A DNA stretch of 64,000 nucleotides from Bradyrhizobium sp. 186 (lineage in GTDB: Bacteria > Pseudomonadota > Alphaproteobacteria > Rhizobiales > Xanthobacteraceae): assembly GCF_023101685.1 (NCBI RefSeq), contig NZ_CP082164.1, positions 1,364,001-1,428,000 of the forward strand, given 5' to 3'. The first letter of the stretch is position 1, and each line of letters starts with the position of its first letter. This document shows, piece after piece, positions 1 to 8,644 of this stretch. Under the pieces are notes generated by a model, which was not told where the DNA came from, ran no database searches, and saw only the letters and a list, made by a program, of their open reading frames with translations. The position numbers were made by a program, and so were the translations under genes.

Positions 1-248
1 CCCGGAATTCCCTTGCCAATGGCGACAGCCATTCTTTTCATGCCCGCATCGATCGCGGCCAGCGATTCCGGCCGGCCGGCGACAGGCAGGTAGGTCAAGT
101 CGATATCGACTGACAAACGCGGCATATCGCGCACGAATAGATTGATCGCAGTCCCGCCTTTGAGAGCAAAATCCTTTTCCGCCGCAACGAATGGCAAGGT
201 CTCGATCAGCAGCGCAACCTGATGCCGATAGCGTTCAGATAGGGGCAC
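1..248 (-). CDS. AbiEii-type nucleotidyltransferase toxin, N-terminal part (cut by window start)
   Basis: On the minus strand, reading from a GTG at 246-248, the first ~82 residues show the hallmark of the AbiEii/DUF1814 nucleotidyltransferase family: a GGTAINLF stretch followed about 14 residues later by DIDLTY, the metal-binding DxD of the polymerase-beta-type fold. The family is the toxin of type IV toxin-antitoxin/abortive infection systems and modifies tRNA or other nucleotide targets in the cytoplasm. The GTG overlaps the last 14 nt of the upstream antitoxin gene in another frame, so translation is probably coupled. The C-terminal part lies outside the window. Start chosen from the overlap; no clear alternative. 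Confidence 0.85.
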   Translation of the reverse strand, partial: MPLSERYRHQVALLIETLPFVAAEKDFALKGGTAINLFVRDMPRLSVDIDLTYLPVAGRPESLAAIDAGMKRMAVAIGKGIP

Positions 249-1086
249 TGAGATCCTCCGGCACGGTGATCAAATATTTCGGATCGAGCCTTCCGCCTTT
301 CACCAGCATGCGCTTTCCTTTCCCCAAATCGACCTTGTCACGGTCTATTTGCTTCAGCCATGAATGGTTGTGCCGGTCGGCAAACCAGAAGAACAGCCTT
401 TTGACTTTCACGCTTCTGCAACTGTCCAGCAGCTTTTGCAGCTTGCGGGGACTGAGGTTGCGCAAGCCCTCAACAAGCATGTCGACCTGGTGGAAGCTCT
501 CGCTATGCGGCAGCTCGTCGAGCAGTTCGAGCAACGCCCGTTCGGGCGATGAGATGGTGAGCGGCCATTCGCTCTCGCCCCATATCTGCTTGAATGGTCC
601 TGCCTGAAACTCATCGGCAGCTGCGCCGGTATTGTTCTGGACATTCCAGGCGAAGTTCTTGAGCCCCTTCGTCACGAGATCGGCTTTGAAGAGCGTTGTG
701 CTCTTGCGGAATGTGAAGTGCTCTTTGAGCGGAAGCTTGAAGAGCCATCCGGGCGGAGCATCCGGACCGTAAAGATAAACAACGGTCGGTCCACTCGCTC
801 TGAGGTAGTGCGAAAAGCCTTGCAGTTCGAGCGCTGTTCGCCCTCCGACGATCAGGGGGCACTCAAGCAGCGTCTGAAGCGATATGACCGCCTTCTGCCA
901 TGTCAGAGTGCCAAGCGGGCGCTTGAAAGTTCCACGCGTCGGCTGAACCAGCCAGCCAGCCGAGACATACTGGCTGCGCAGGCCTGTCGAATAGCCATGC
1001 TTCGTCATCCACCCAGCATCGACCAATAGGCCTTCCGGCAGGGTATGTTCGAGGCAGTTTAGCTTTCCGCCGGAAGGCTTAGTCAT
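235..1086 (-). CDS. AbiEi-type antitoxin / transcriptional regulator of a type IV toxin-antitoxin pair
   Basis: 283 aa. The C-terminal half carries the AbiEi_3 pattern: SSPERALLELLDELP around residues 179-192, then a helix-rich LSPRKLQKLL region, a VKRLFFWFAD strand-helix, LGKGKR, and a closing GGRLDPKYLITVP. The N-terminal ~70 residues fit the small winged-helix DNA-binding region of the family. AbiEi proteins neutralise AbiEii and repress their own promoter. Its stop overlaps the toxin GTG by 14 nt. The 65 bp upstream (1087-1150) are AT-richer and are the likely promoter and operator. It is the first gene of a two-gene operon; family assignment is firm, target specificity unknown. Confidence 0.85.
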   Translation of the reverse strand: MTKPSGGKLNCLEHTLPEGLLVDAGWMTKHGYSTGLRSQYVSAGWLVQPTRGTFKRPLGTLTWQKAVISLQTLLECPLIVGGRTALELQGFSHYLRASGPTVVYLYGPDAPPGWLFKLPLKEHFTFRKSTTLFKADLVTKGLKNFAWNVQNNTGAAADEFQAGPFKQIWGESEWPLTISSPERALLELLDELPHSESFHQVDMLVEGLRNLSPRKLQKLLDSCRSVKVKRLFFWFADRHNHSWLKQIDRDKVDLGKGKRMLVKGGRLDPKYLITVPEDLSAPI

Positions 1087-1153
1087 ACTTAGCGATATAA
1101 CAGTATTTCAAACCAAGAGCAAGTTTATAGATTTGCATATTTGCTAAGCCTGA

Positions 1154-1414
1154 CTATGCAGAAAACTCATAATCAAAACCTGGCTTGCCAGGCACGCCAA
1201 TCACATTTCTATCTCTAATGCGCAGCCATGGGTGATACGCGGGACTCTGCGGCCTCGAGGACGTCTGATCGTCGGGTGTAATGCAGGTTTGGCCGGCTTC
1301 TCCCATCTTGCGGACCAGCGTGCTCTTGCCGGCCCGGCGCGGTCCCACAATCATGACCACAGGGATATCCGAAAGCGCTTCTTCCGCCCAACGCTCTACG
1401 AACCGCTCGAACAT
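1154..1414 (-). pseudogene. N-terminal fragment of an AAA-family ATPase (DUF4143-type)
   Basis: From MFERFVERW (ATG at 1412-1414) the frame encodes a Walker A loop, GPRRAGKSTL, preceded by PVVMIV, and then ITPDD. That is the start of the predicted ATPases of the AAA_14/DUF4143 group, normally around 400 aa. After about residue 50 similarity ends in low-information sequence and the frame stops at 1154, so Walker B, sensor and the C-terminal domain are absent. An open frame continues upstream into the IS end, but that part is chance coding. The fragment lies 68 bp outside the left IS end, so the IS is not what removed its 3' part; an older deletion is likely. Confidence 0.6.
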
Positions 1415-1481
1415 GCCAACTCCGAATCCCGATCGATCGGAACTATCGGTATCGGCTGATTGGAAGTCTATGAGACGGCGA

Positions 1482-1500
1482 TCTAGACCGAACTTCCCCT
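1482..1500 (+). repeat. IS left terminal inverted repeat
   Basis: TCTAGACCGAACTTCCCCT. It is the exact reverse complement of 3411-3429. The match stops at both inner and outer sides, which fixes the ends to within the TCTAGA ambiguity. Confidence 0.85.
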
Positions 1501-1618
1501 CGGGATTTTTGTTAGAGCGTTGAGAGGATTTGAGAAGTTTGGATCGGGCTGATTTTGTAGGCATGTAAATGATGATTTTTGGCTTGCGAATGGCAGGTTT
1601 CCGTGATTCGATTCCGGC

Positions 1619-3343
1619 ATGTTCGTCGCCCGCATTCCCAACCGCAACTCACCGCCCGCGATCCTGTTGCGCGAGAGCTATCGCGAGGGCGACAAGATCA
1701 AGTCGCGCACGCTGGCCAACCTGTCGCATTGGCCGGATGAGAAGATCGATGCGCTGCGCCGCGTCCTGAAAGGCGAGGAGCTGGTCTCGCCGGCCGAGCA
1801 ACTGCGGATCGAGCGCTCGCTGCCGCACGGCCACGTGGCCGCGGTGCTCGGCATGGCGCGCCAGCTCGGACTGCATCGCCTTGTCCCGGACAAGCCCAGA
1901 CGGTTGGCCAGGCTGGCTTTGGCCTTGATCGTGGCACGGGTGATCGAACCGGCCGCCAAGCTGGCCACGGCGCGCCAGCTCAGCGAGGCGACGGCGGCGC
2001 ATTCGCTGGGCGAACTGCTCGATCTCAGCGCCGTCGACGAGGACGAGCTTTACGAAGCGCTCGACCTGCTCGGCACGGCCCAACCGGGGATCGAGGCGAC
2101 GCTCGCCAAGCGCCATCTGCATGACGGCTCGCTGGTGCTCTACGATCTCACCTCCAGCTATCTGGAGGGGCGACATTGCGAATTGGCGCGGCATGGTTAC
2201 AGCCGCGACGGTCGTTCCGACAAGCTGCAGATCGTGTTCGGCTTGCTGTGCGCCGCCGACGGCTGCCCGGTGGCGGTGGAGGTGTTCGAAGGTAACACCG
2301 CCGACCCGAGCACGCTGGCCGCGCAAGTCGACAAACTGAAGGCCCGCTTCAAGCTGTCGCGTGTGGTACTGGTCGGCGATCGCGGCATGATCACCAGCGC
2401 CCGTATCGAAGCCGATCTGATGCCGGCCGGGCTCGATTGGATCACCGCTCTGCGGGCGCCGGCGATCCGCAAGCTCGCCGAGGACGGCGGCCCGCTGCAA
2501 TTGTCGCTGTTCGACGATCGCGATATGGCCGAGATCACGTCCCCCGACTTCCCCGGCGAGCGCCTGATCGTGTGCCGCAACCCGGATCTGGCCGACGAGC
2601 GTCGGCGCAAGCGCGGCGAGTTGCTGGCGGCGACCGAGAAGGATCTCGCCCGCGTCAAGGCCGCCGTGCAGCGTCAGCGCAACCCCTTGCGCGGCGAGGA
2701 TGAGATCGGTCTGAAGGTCGGCGCCGTGCTGGGCAAGCGTAAGATGGCCAAGCACTTCCACCTCGCCATCACCGACACTTCGTTCGACTTCAGTCGGATC
2801 GAGGATGCCATCGCCAACGAAGCGTCGCTCGACGGCTTCTATGTGCTACGGACCAACGTGCCGGCCGAGAACCTCGACACCGCCGCCACGGTGCGTGCCT
2901 ACAAGAGCCTGGCCCAGGTCGAACGCGCCTTCCGCACCATCAAGACCGTCGAACTGGAGGTGCGCCCGATCCACCATCGCCTCGCTGGCCGCGTGCGCGC
3001 CCACGTCTTCCTCTGCATGCTCGCTTATTACATCGTCTGGCACATGCGCCGCGCGCTGGCCCCGATCCTGTTCGACGATCACGACCGCGAGGCCGCCGAC
3101 GCCGCGCGCGTCTCGCCCGTCGCCAAGGCCAGAGTCTCGGCCGCGGCCAGAACCAAGGCTAATCGCAAGCACACCCACGATGGCCGGCCCGTGCACAGCT
3201 TTCGAACGCTGTTGCAGGATCTCGCCACGCTCACACGCAACATCGTTCGCATCGGTCAGGACGCCCCGGCCGCTATGCTCACAAGTCCAACCCCACTACA
3301 ACAAGACGTCTTCAATCGGCTCGGCATTCCTATCGCCCCATAA
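1619..3343 (+). CDS. IS1634-family DDE transposase
   Basis: 574 aa, full length for the family. The N-terminus MFVARIPNRNSPPAILLRES is characteristic of the IS1634 group within the IS4-like transposases. The catalytic triad can be placed at Asp176 (VLYDLTSSY), Asp254 (VLVGDRGMITS) and Glu435 in the YKSLAQVERAFRTIK motif, the usual Y-(2)-R-(3)-E-(6)-K-like signature. The ATG at 1619 matches the conserved family N-terminus. The frame is uninterrupted, and GC content is high like the host. It cuts and rejoins the ends of the surrounding element. Confidence 0.95.
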   Translation: MFVARIPNRNSPPAILLRESYREGDKIKSRTLANLSHWPDEKIDALRRVLKGEELVSPAEQLRIERSLPHGHVAAVLGMARQLGLHRLVPDKPRRLARLALALIVARVIEPAAKLATARQLSEATAAHSLGELLDLSAVDEDELYEALDLLGTAQPGIEATLAKRHLHDGSLVLYDLTSSYLEGRHCELARHGYSRDGRSDKLQIVFGLLCAADGCPVAVEVFEGNTADPSTLAAQVDKLKARFKLSRVVLVGDRGMITSARIEADLMPAGLDWITALRAPAIRKLAEDGGPLQLSLFDDRDMAEITSPDFPGERLIVCRNPDLADERRRKRGELLAATEKDLARVKAAVQRQRNPLRGEDEIGLKVGAVLGKRKMAKHFHLAITDTSFDFSRIEDAIANEASLDGFYVLRTNVPAENLDTAATVRAYKSLAQVERAFRTIKTVELEVRPIHHRLAGRVRAHVFLCMLAYYIVWHMRRALAPILFDDHDREAADAARVSPVAKARVSAAARTKANRKHTHDGRPVHSFRTLLQDLATLTRNIVRIGQDAPAAMLTSPTPLQQDVFNRLGIPIAP

Positions 3344-3410
3344 TGTAGGCAGACGCGCCGTCACGCCCGCTGGAATTACACGCCAGCTCAAATGCTTACG
3401 TCGCTACTCA

Positions 3411-3429
3411 AGGGGAAGTTCGGTCTAGA
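3411..3429 (-). repeat. IS right terminal inverted repeat
   Basis: AGGGGAAGTTCGGTCTAGA, the exact reverse complement of 1482-1500. It closes the IS about 68 bp after the transposase stop codon. Confidence 0.85.
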
Positions 3430-3859
3430 AGCCCGGGAGGGCGTTTGCCGCAAGGGCGAGCGGTGGATTTCCATTAGAAACTGAACATTGGGGATCCGTC
3501 GCATGATAGCGGCCTGAAGCGCCAAGTATGGTCTGCCACCTTCGCTTCTCGTCCGGCGGCCAGCCGACCGTTGTGATCCGGGTCCAAGCCGTTTTGCACT
3601 GCACGAAGCTCGACGCCACTTGGTATCGAACACCGTCGGGGAAGTCGCGAATGGCATCCCGGCTGTCCCCGAGGAACGAAATGGGCTTCGGAATCGATAC
3701 ACTGAGGCACGGCTCTCAAGTCCCTGACAAGGGAAGCGCGGCCAAAAGAGCGGTATCGAATTATTGTGGTGGACACAAATGTGATATGAATATCGGCACT
3801 TTATTGCGCTCGGGGGAGGGGGATAAGCATCCTGTATTTTTTAATGCATCACATATTGC
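3430..3859. other. Gene-free stretch upstream of the ABC-3C operon
   Basis: Open frames exist on both strands (for example 3528-3938 +, 3474-3776 -), but none has recognisable motifs, a good start or codon bias like the neighbours. The last ~60 bp before 3860 are AT-rich (a run TATTTTTTAATGCAT around 3835-3848) and are the likely promoter of the defence operon. I see no strong Shine-Dalgarno right before the ATG. Confidence 0.4.
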
Positions 3860-5056
3860 ATGTCTGAGACCGGCTCGCCGTTCTCGGCTGCAGAGCAAGG
3901 GCTTGGCTACATTTTCCAACCCAGATTTGCTCTGTTGAGAATTTTGGCACTTCCTGAAGACCGCGTCGTCTACATCGAGCGAAACGACGACGTCGAGTTC
4001 GTGGAAGCGGACGGCCGGATATCGCTGGCTTCCCTCAAGCACAAAGCGCAGGGCGACCGTCTCTCGGATCTTTCGACCGATTTCTGGAAGTCCGTGCGTA
4101 TCTGGTTGGCTCATTATAAGGCCACGGGCAGAGCTGGATCCAGCGCATACTTCCTGCTCTTTACTACCGCAGTTATTTCGACAGGCTCCTTCCTGGAGCA
4201 GTTCGCCGACACAGATGCCGATGGCGAAGCGAGGGCTAAGGATGCGTCTCACGCATTGGCAGCCAGTCAGTCGAAAGAGATCGCCAAGGTGAAGGCTGAT
4301 CTCGCGGATCTAAGCGCCGAGGAGGCTATCGACTTCTATGCTCGCATCACGATCTTCCCCGACACACCGCGCATCGACGAGATTCCGGAACTCATCAACC
4401 AGCGCCTGATCACCGTGAGGCGCCAGTCACGACAGAACCTCTTCGAGCGGCTTGAAGGATGGTGGCTAAATCAGATTATAGAATTTCTGACCGGCAAACG
4501 TACAGAGCCGATCAAGGTTCAGGAGGTGACGGATAAGCTGGCCGTCCTCGCCGACGAATACAAGGTCGACAATCTACCGATCACATTCGGCGATAGCTTC
4601 CCCGCAAGCGGTGTCGACGCCCACAACGATCCGCGCCGCTTCGTGGAACAGCTGCGGGCCTTGAAGTTGTCGGCTGAGCGAATCCGGTTCGCCATCATCG
4701 ACTATTACCGCGCGTTCGAGCAGCGCTCCAGTTGGGCTCGCGCTAACCTCCTGGTCTCGGACGAGATCGAGAAGTACCAGGACAAGCTGGTGGATGAGTG
4801 GGCCCGGTACCGGGAGCTCGTCTGCGAAAACATTACCGACGAAAGCGCGGAGGAGGCATGTATCCAGGTTGGCAGAGAACTCTACAAGTGGGCAGAGCAG
4901 TCGACCGGCCAGCTGAGAATCCGCGAACGTGTTGCCGAGCCGTACGTCGTTCGAGGCACATTCCACATTCTCGCCAACGACAGCCCACGTCCTAGGGTTC
5001 ATTGGCATCCTCACTTCCTGCAACGTTTGGCCAAGATCCTTGAGACTGCAGCATGA
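3860..5056 (+). CDS. ABC-3C system protein with N-terminal Cap4/DUF4297-like nuclease domain
   Basis: 398 aa. Residues 1-85 look like the DUF4297/Cap4 restriction-endonuclease fold: GYIFQPRFALLRIL, then VVYIERNDDVEF (Glu40, Asp44) and SLASLKHK (Lys60/Lys62), then LSTDFWKSVRIW. The usual QxK here reads SLK. The C-terminal ~130 residues match the ABC-three-component C-terminal domain: RFAIIDYYRAFEQRSSWARANL, then a region ending VRGTFHILAND and VHWHPHF. In ABC-3C conflict systems this is the effector-bearing subunit that is licensed by the ATPase and the middle component. It is first in a three-gene operon; its stop overlaps the next ATG (ATGA). DNA cleavage is inferred, not shown. Confidence 0.8.
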   Translation: MSETGSPFSAAEQGLGYIFQPRFALLRILALPEDRVVYIERNDDVEFVEADGRISLASLKHKAQGDRLSDLSTDFWKSVRIWLAHYKATGRAGSSAYFLLFTTAVISTGSFLEQFADTDADGEARAKDASHALAASQSKEIAKVKADLADLSAEEAIDFYARITIFPDTPRIDEIPELINQRLITVRRQSRQNLFERLEGWWLNQIIEFLTGKRTEPIKVQEVTDKLAVLADEYKVDNLPITFGDSFPASGVDAHNDPRRFVEQLRALKLSAERIRFAIIDYYRAFEQRSSWARANLLVSDEIEKYQDKLVDEWARYRELVCENITDESAEEACIQVGRELYKWAEQSTGQLRIRERVAEPYVVRGTFHILANDSPRPRVHWHPHFLQRLAKILETAA

Positions 5057-5541
5057 AGCAGTGGATCGATCGTCCGATAGAGATACGAAACCTCTTCAAC
5101 CCAGCCTTCTGTGGCCTTGTTCTCTTCCGAGCGTTAGCGGGGTTCCACGCCGAGGACGACAAGGGAATGCCATTTTCGCTCTCCCTCCTGGTTTTACCGC
5201 TGTGCCTGCAGCAAAGCTCAAGGGAGACTTTGCAACGCGCAAACCGAAGTTACTTCCTGAAGGTGGCAGCGGACCATCCAGAGTTGCTGGTGGGTTTCGG
5301 GAAGCGCTGTACGGATGTACTGCCATTTACCCTCGAAGGGCTTGGGCTGCTGATGCACTGCGATGCGGTAATGGTGAGTCCGGATGGGCGACTGGTTCCG
5401 AATTCCGCTGGAGTGCGCAAAACCATCAATGGCAGCGATGAATCAAAGGCCTGCCAGCGCGTGGCAGCGTTCATGGGGAAGGAGTTCGCGCGCATTGCAG
5501 ACAGAGGCACCATCTACACGACGTTGGGCGTTCGACCATGA
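5053..5541 (+). CDS. ABC-3C system middle component
   Basis: 162 aa, starting with MKQWIDRPIEIRNLFNPAFC and continuing with LVLFRALAGF and FSLSLLVLPLCLQ. This N-terminal layout (nearly all family members begin with a short run ending in R-N-x-x-N-P-A-F-C) is the middle-component family of three-component ABC conflict systems. The C-terminal half is mixed helix/strand and includes GLGLLMHCDAV. It is translationally coupled on both sides through ATGA overlaps at 5053-5056 and 5538-5541. It is thought to bridge the nuclease subunit and the ATPase; biochemical role unknown. Confidence 0.8.
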   Translation: MKQWIDRPIEIRNLFNPAFCGLVLFRALAGFHAEDDKGMPFSLSLLVLPLCLQQSSRETLQRANRSYFLKVAADHPELLVGFGKRCTDVLPFTLEGLGLLMHCDAVMVSPDGRLVPNSAGVRKTINGSDESKACQRVAAFMGKEFARIADRGTIYTTLGVRP

Positions 5542-7484
5542 AGATCAAATCAATTCACGTTTACAGCAATGATGGTCGACGCCGCGACGTGATTTTCCAC
5601 GATGGGTTGAATGTCATTACCGGTCGATCCTCGACGGGAAAATCAGCATTGTCCGATATCATCGAATACTGCATGGGTCGTTCAACCTTCAACGTTCCGG
5701 AGGGAGTCATCCGCGACCGCGTGTTTTGGTTTGCGGTGATCTACCGCTTCGATGGCGAAGAAGTGCTTGTGGCGAAGCCTGCGCCTGCTCCGGGCGCTCT
5801 GAGCCTGAGCATGGCCATGGTACGACGCGGAGCAAAGGTCGAGGCGCCGGATTTCTCGGAGCTAGCCGTGAACGACAGCGATGATGGCGTCGTTGCGCTG
5901 CTCACACAATTGCTTGGAATTCCGGAGAATACGACCGACGTTCCGATCGACAGCAGTCGAGTGAGCTTCGATGCGAATGTGAAGCACGCCTTCTATTATC
6001 TGTTCCAGAAGCAAGGGATCGTCACGAACAAAGACCAGTTGTTCTATCGCCAGAACGAGCCGCAACAGCCTCAGGCGATCAAGGATACATTGCCTATCCT
6101 TCTAGGCATATCCGGGAAGGACAAGTTCACGCTCGAATCTCAACTCCGCTACGCGCAACGTGAACTTCGTCTCAATGCGAAGCTACTCCAACAGGCGCGA
6201 GAGGGGATCGACAACTCCGAAGAACGGGCCATCGGCCTTCTTTCAGAGGCCCGCGCAGTAGAAATTCCCCTTGGTGACAGCGACGTGCCGCCAACCGTTC
6301 TTCTTCGTCGGGCACTGGATTGGAAACCAACATCTGTGCCGGAAGACGACGGATCGCGGGTATCGAGCATCGAGAACGAATTGCTCGATCTCAGGGAACG
6401 GCGTCGCGAAATTCAACGCCGTATCGATGGTGCTGAACAATTCAACAAGCGCGCGGCAGGTTTTCAGCACGAGGTCAACGAGCAGCGTGAACGTCTGAGC
6501 TCAATAAAGGCGCTGCCCTTCGATAAAGCCACGGGTGAATGGCAGTGGCCTTTCGCGCAGGCTAACATTGGGATGGACGGATCGATTGCGAAAGCTCTCC
6601 TGGCCGAGTTGGAATCCCTTGATAATGAGTTGACGGCGGTTACAGGCGAGCGGCCGGCGTTGGCCGCATATTTGACCGATCAGCAGAAGGCATTGGCTGA
6701 CATTGGAGACCAAATCCGGGGCAAGGAAGTCGAGCTTTCCTCGGCCATTGCCACGAGCGAAATGGCAACGCAATTGGCCAACAGAAACAACGCGGCATCA
6801 CGAGTCGTGGGACGCATCAGTCTGTTCCTGGAGAACCTGGTGCCCAATACCGAGCTTCTGAGACTTCAGGCGGAAGAGCGGCGACTCAAAGCGCGGGTTG
6901 CGGACCTGGAAGAAAGGCTGAGTGCTGATGATTCCGAGACACGCCTCACTTCTACACTCAGCAACATCGCGCTGCACATGTCGGGCTATATTCGCGCCCT
7001 GGGCGGCGAGTTCGGCGAGTATCCTGCTCGTCTCGATCTCCACAATCTGACGGTTGTCATCGACCGACCGGGTCGCCCAGTTTACATGAATCGAACCGGA
7101 GGTGGTGAAAACCATTTAGCGTACCATCTCGCTGCGTTGCTGGCGCTTCATCGGTTTGCTGCGACATACGGCCATCCCATTCCCCGGTTCATGCTGATCG
7201 ACCAGCCAACCCAAGTCTACTTTCCTTCTGAGACTTCCTATGCAGCCGCCGGTGGATCTATTGAGCAAACGGAAAGCCAAAAGGATGCGGATCTTGAGGC
7301 AGTTCGGCGGCTGTTCGAGACGCTGGAGCGTTTTACCACGCAGGATGCTCCGGGCTTTCAACTCATTGTCACAGAACACGCCAATCTAAGAGAAGATTGG
7401 TTTCAGGTCGCCTTGGTGGAGGATCCATGGACAAAACCACCGGCTCTGGTGCCCGACAATTGGCCTGACATTCCCCTTATCTGA
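5538..7484 (+). CDS. ABC-3C system ATPase (DUF3732, SMC/Rad50-like)
   Basis: 648 aa. The Walker A is GRSSTGKS (residues 29-36) after a GLNVITG strand. A long central stretch (about 200-460) is charged and coiled-coil-like, as in SMC/Rad50 proteins. The C-terminal DUF3732 part has a GGGENHLAYH signature-type loop and the degenerate Walker B FMLIDQPTQVYFPSE, the diagnostic run of this family. It is the NTPase and sensor of the ABC-3C system and acts in the cytosol, probably on DNA or a phage-derived signal. Last gene of the operon. A 68-bp gap without a clear hairpin separates it from the convergent TIR gene. Confidence 0.85.
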   Translation: MKIKSIHVYSNDGRRRDVIFHDGLNVITGRSSTGKSALSDIIEYCMGRSTFNVPEGVIRDRVFWFAVIYRFDGEEVLVAKPAPAPGALSLSMAMVRRGAKVEAPDFSELAVNDSDDGVVALLTQLLGIPENTTDVPIDSSRVSFDANVKHAFYYLFQKQGIVTNKDQLFYRQNEPQQPQAIKDTLPILLGISGKDKFTLESQLRYAQRELRLNAKLLQQAREGIDNSEERAIGLLSEARAVEIPLGDSDVPPTVLLRRALDWKPTSVPEDDGSRVSSIENELLDLRERRREIQRRIDGAEQFNKRAAGFQHEVNEQRERLSSIKALPFDKATGEWQWPFAQANIGMDGSIAKALLAELESLDNELTAVTGERPALAAYLTDQQKALADIGDQIRGKEVELSSAIATSEMATQLANRNNAASRVVGRISLFLENLVPNTELLRLQAEERRLKARVADLEERLSADDSETRLTSTLSNIALHMSGYIRALGGEFGEYPARLDLHNLTVVIDRPGRPVYMNRTGGGENHLAYHLAALLALHRFAATYGHPIPRFMLIDQPTQVYFPSETSYAAAGGSIEQTESQKDADLEAVRRLFETLERFTTQDAPGFQLIVTEHANLREDWFQVALVEDPWTKPPALVPDNWPDIPLI

Positions 7485-7552
7485 TGCCAAGGCAAGCGAT
7501 GTGTCATATCGCAGATTACGACGCCCTTTGAGTAATGGCTCGAGATTGACGC

Positions 7553-8341
7553 TTATCTGGGTGGCAGCTCCACCTTTTCCAGCAACCGCTCGGCCGCAAC
7601 CGAGAGATCTCCGCGTGCGCCCATGACGACGCTCTCGCTGTTGCCGTGCGACCGCAGCCACCCGATCTCCTTTGATATCTGCCTGTGCGCATACGTCGTC
7701 GCCTCATCCAGATGCTCGACAAGCCGCCTGCCGCGATAGCTGGTGATATCTGTATACGGCAATCGTTCGCGGAACAGCCGGAGCGGCGTCATTACCTTCT
7801 CGGCCAGCTTCAGCAGATCATTGGGATATGTTTCGTCGTCTTCCCACCCCGCGCGATCGGCCAAATCGCGTAGTTGTGGAGCGTATTTGAGCGCATCTTG
7901 GACAGCGTCTGTAATGAATTCGATCGCTCTCGTCTCGCCAGCGGACACTGCGGTCGCCTTGGGTGGCTTGCCGGTGGTGATGAGCTTGATTGCCCTGAGG
8001 ATGCGGTCAGTGTCGGTCAGCGGCACAGCATGAATCTGGCCGAAGGGCTTGGGCAGGTGTTCGGGCAGGATGTCGGAGTGATGCGCGTTAACAAGCTTGC
8101 CCTGCCGTATGGCGTGATCAGCTTCAGAAAGTACCCAATCGGAATTCGCGGATGTGGCCGACCAAATGATCACCGCGGCGGAGCAATTGTTGAGCTGCGC
8201 GTCAATTTCCGCCCGGAACCGCTGGATCGGCAGCAACTCCGTGTCCCACCAGACGGTGAGGCCGGCGCCTACCAAAATCTTTGCCAAATCTTCGGTCAGT
8301 TTGCGTTCCGCCTTGGAGTAGCTGATGAAGACGTCTGCCAT
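7553..8341 (-). CDS. TIR-domain protein, probable NADase effector
   Basis: 262 aa. Residues 1-~130 are a TIR domain: VFISYSKAERKLTEDLAKIL, GLTVWWD, a SAAVIIWSATSANSDWV strand-helix, and SEADHA carrying the probable catalytic Glu73. Bacterial TIR domains of this class hydrolyse NAD+ or make signalling nucleotides in anti-phage defence. The C-terminal ~130 residues are helical with no family I recognise (RGRRLVEHLDEAT region) and could be the sensor. It faces the ABC-3C operon tail to tail. It may belong to the same island or be an independent single-gene system; no TM segment or signal peptide. Confidence 0.8.
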   Translation of the reverse strand: MADVFISYSKAERKLTEDLAKILVGAGLTVWWDTELLPIQRFRAEIDAQLNNCSAAVIIWSATSANSDWVLSEADHAIRQGKLVNAHHSDILPEHLPKPFGQIHAVPLTDTDRILRAIKLITTGKPPKATAVSAGETRAIEFITDAVQDALKYAPQLRDLADRAGWEDDETYPNDLLKLAEKVMTPLRLFRERLPYTDITSYRGRRLVEHLDEATTYAHRQISKEIGWLRSHGNSESVVMGARGDLSVAAERLLEKVELPPR

Positions 8342-8644
8342 TGCCTAAACCGCTGATCTCGAATCAAAAATGTGCTGCAGATGGTACCGTGTTTCGAGGT
8401 GCACGCCGCTAGGCAAAAGGGTCTTGGCGGAAGCCGGTTTCAGGCCGCACATCAATCGTCGCGACACCGCGAATATCGCGGATTCCTTTCGCCGCCGTTA
8501 GAGCCTCCCCTCGGAATCTGGTTGCGTCCTGCCTGGTTTGAGTAGCTCAGGAAAGCCGGCCATCCCAAAGGACTTGGGGGGGGAACTTTCCCCTCAATCC
8601 CGCCGGGTGCTAATAAGAAGCTTTCTCTTCCTTGGAGCTCACCT
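8342..8644. other. Intergenic stretch with a run of eight G
   Basis: No convincing gene. It contains a homopolymer of eight G at 8576-8583. Reading back from the sensor kinase frame there is an open frame to 8546, but no ATG, GTG or TTG in it. Either the kinase start was lost or its frame changed at the G run. GGAG at 8634-8637 lies 7 nt before a CTG codon. Confidence 0.4.

Larger units (their letters stand above)
1482..3429 (+). mobile_element. IS1634-family insertion sequence
   Basis: A 1.95-kb element bounded by a 19-bp perfect inverted repeat (1482-1500 and 3411-3429) with one long transposase gene inside. The outer six bases of each repeat are TCTAGA, itself a palindrome, so the true IS end may be the inner CCGAACTTCCCCT, with CTAG or TCTAGA being a target-site duplication. 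The internal gene is intact, so the copy may still be active. It sits between an ATPase fragment and a gene-free stretch leading to the ABC-3C operon. Confidence 0.8.

Noticed and set aside
1649..2761. Long minus-strand frame (370 aa) inside the transposase gene
   Set aside because: It is the antisense shadow of a GC-rich coding sequence; composition is low-complexity and no motifs are present.
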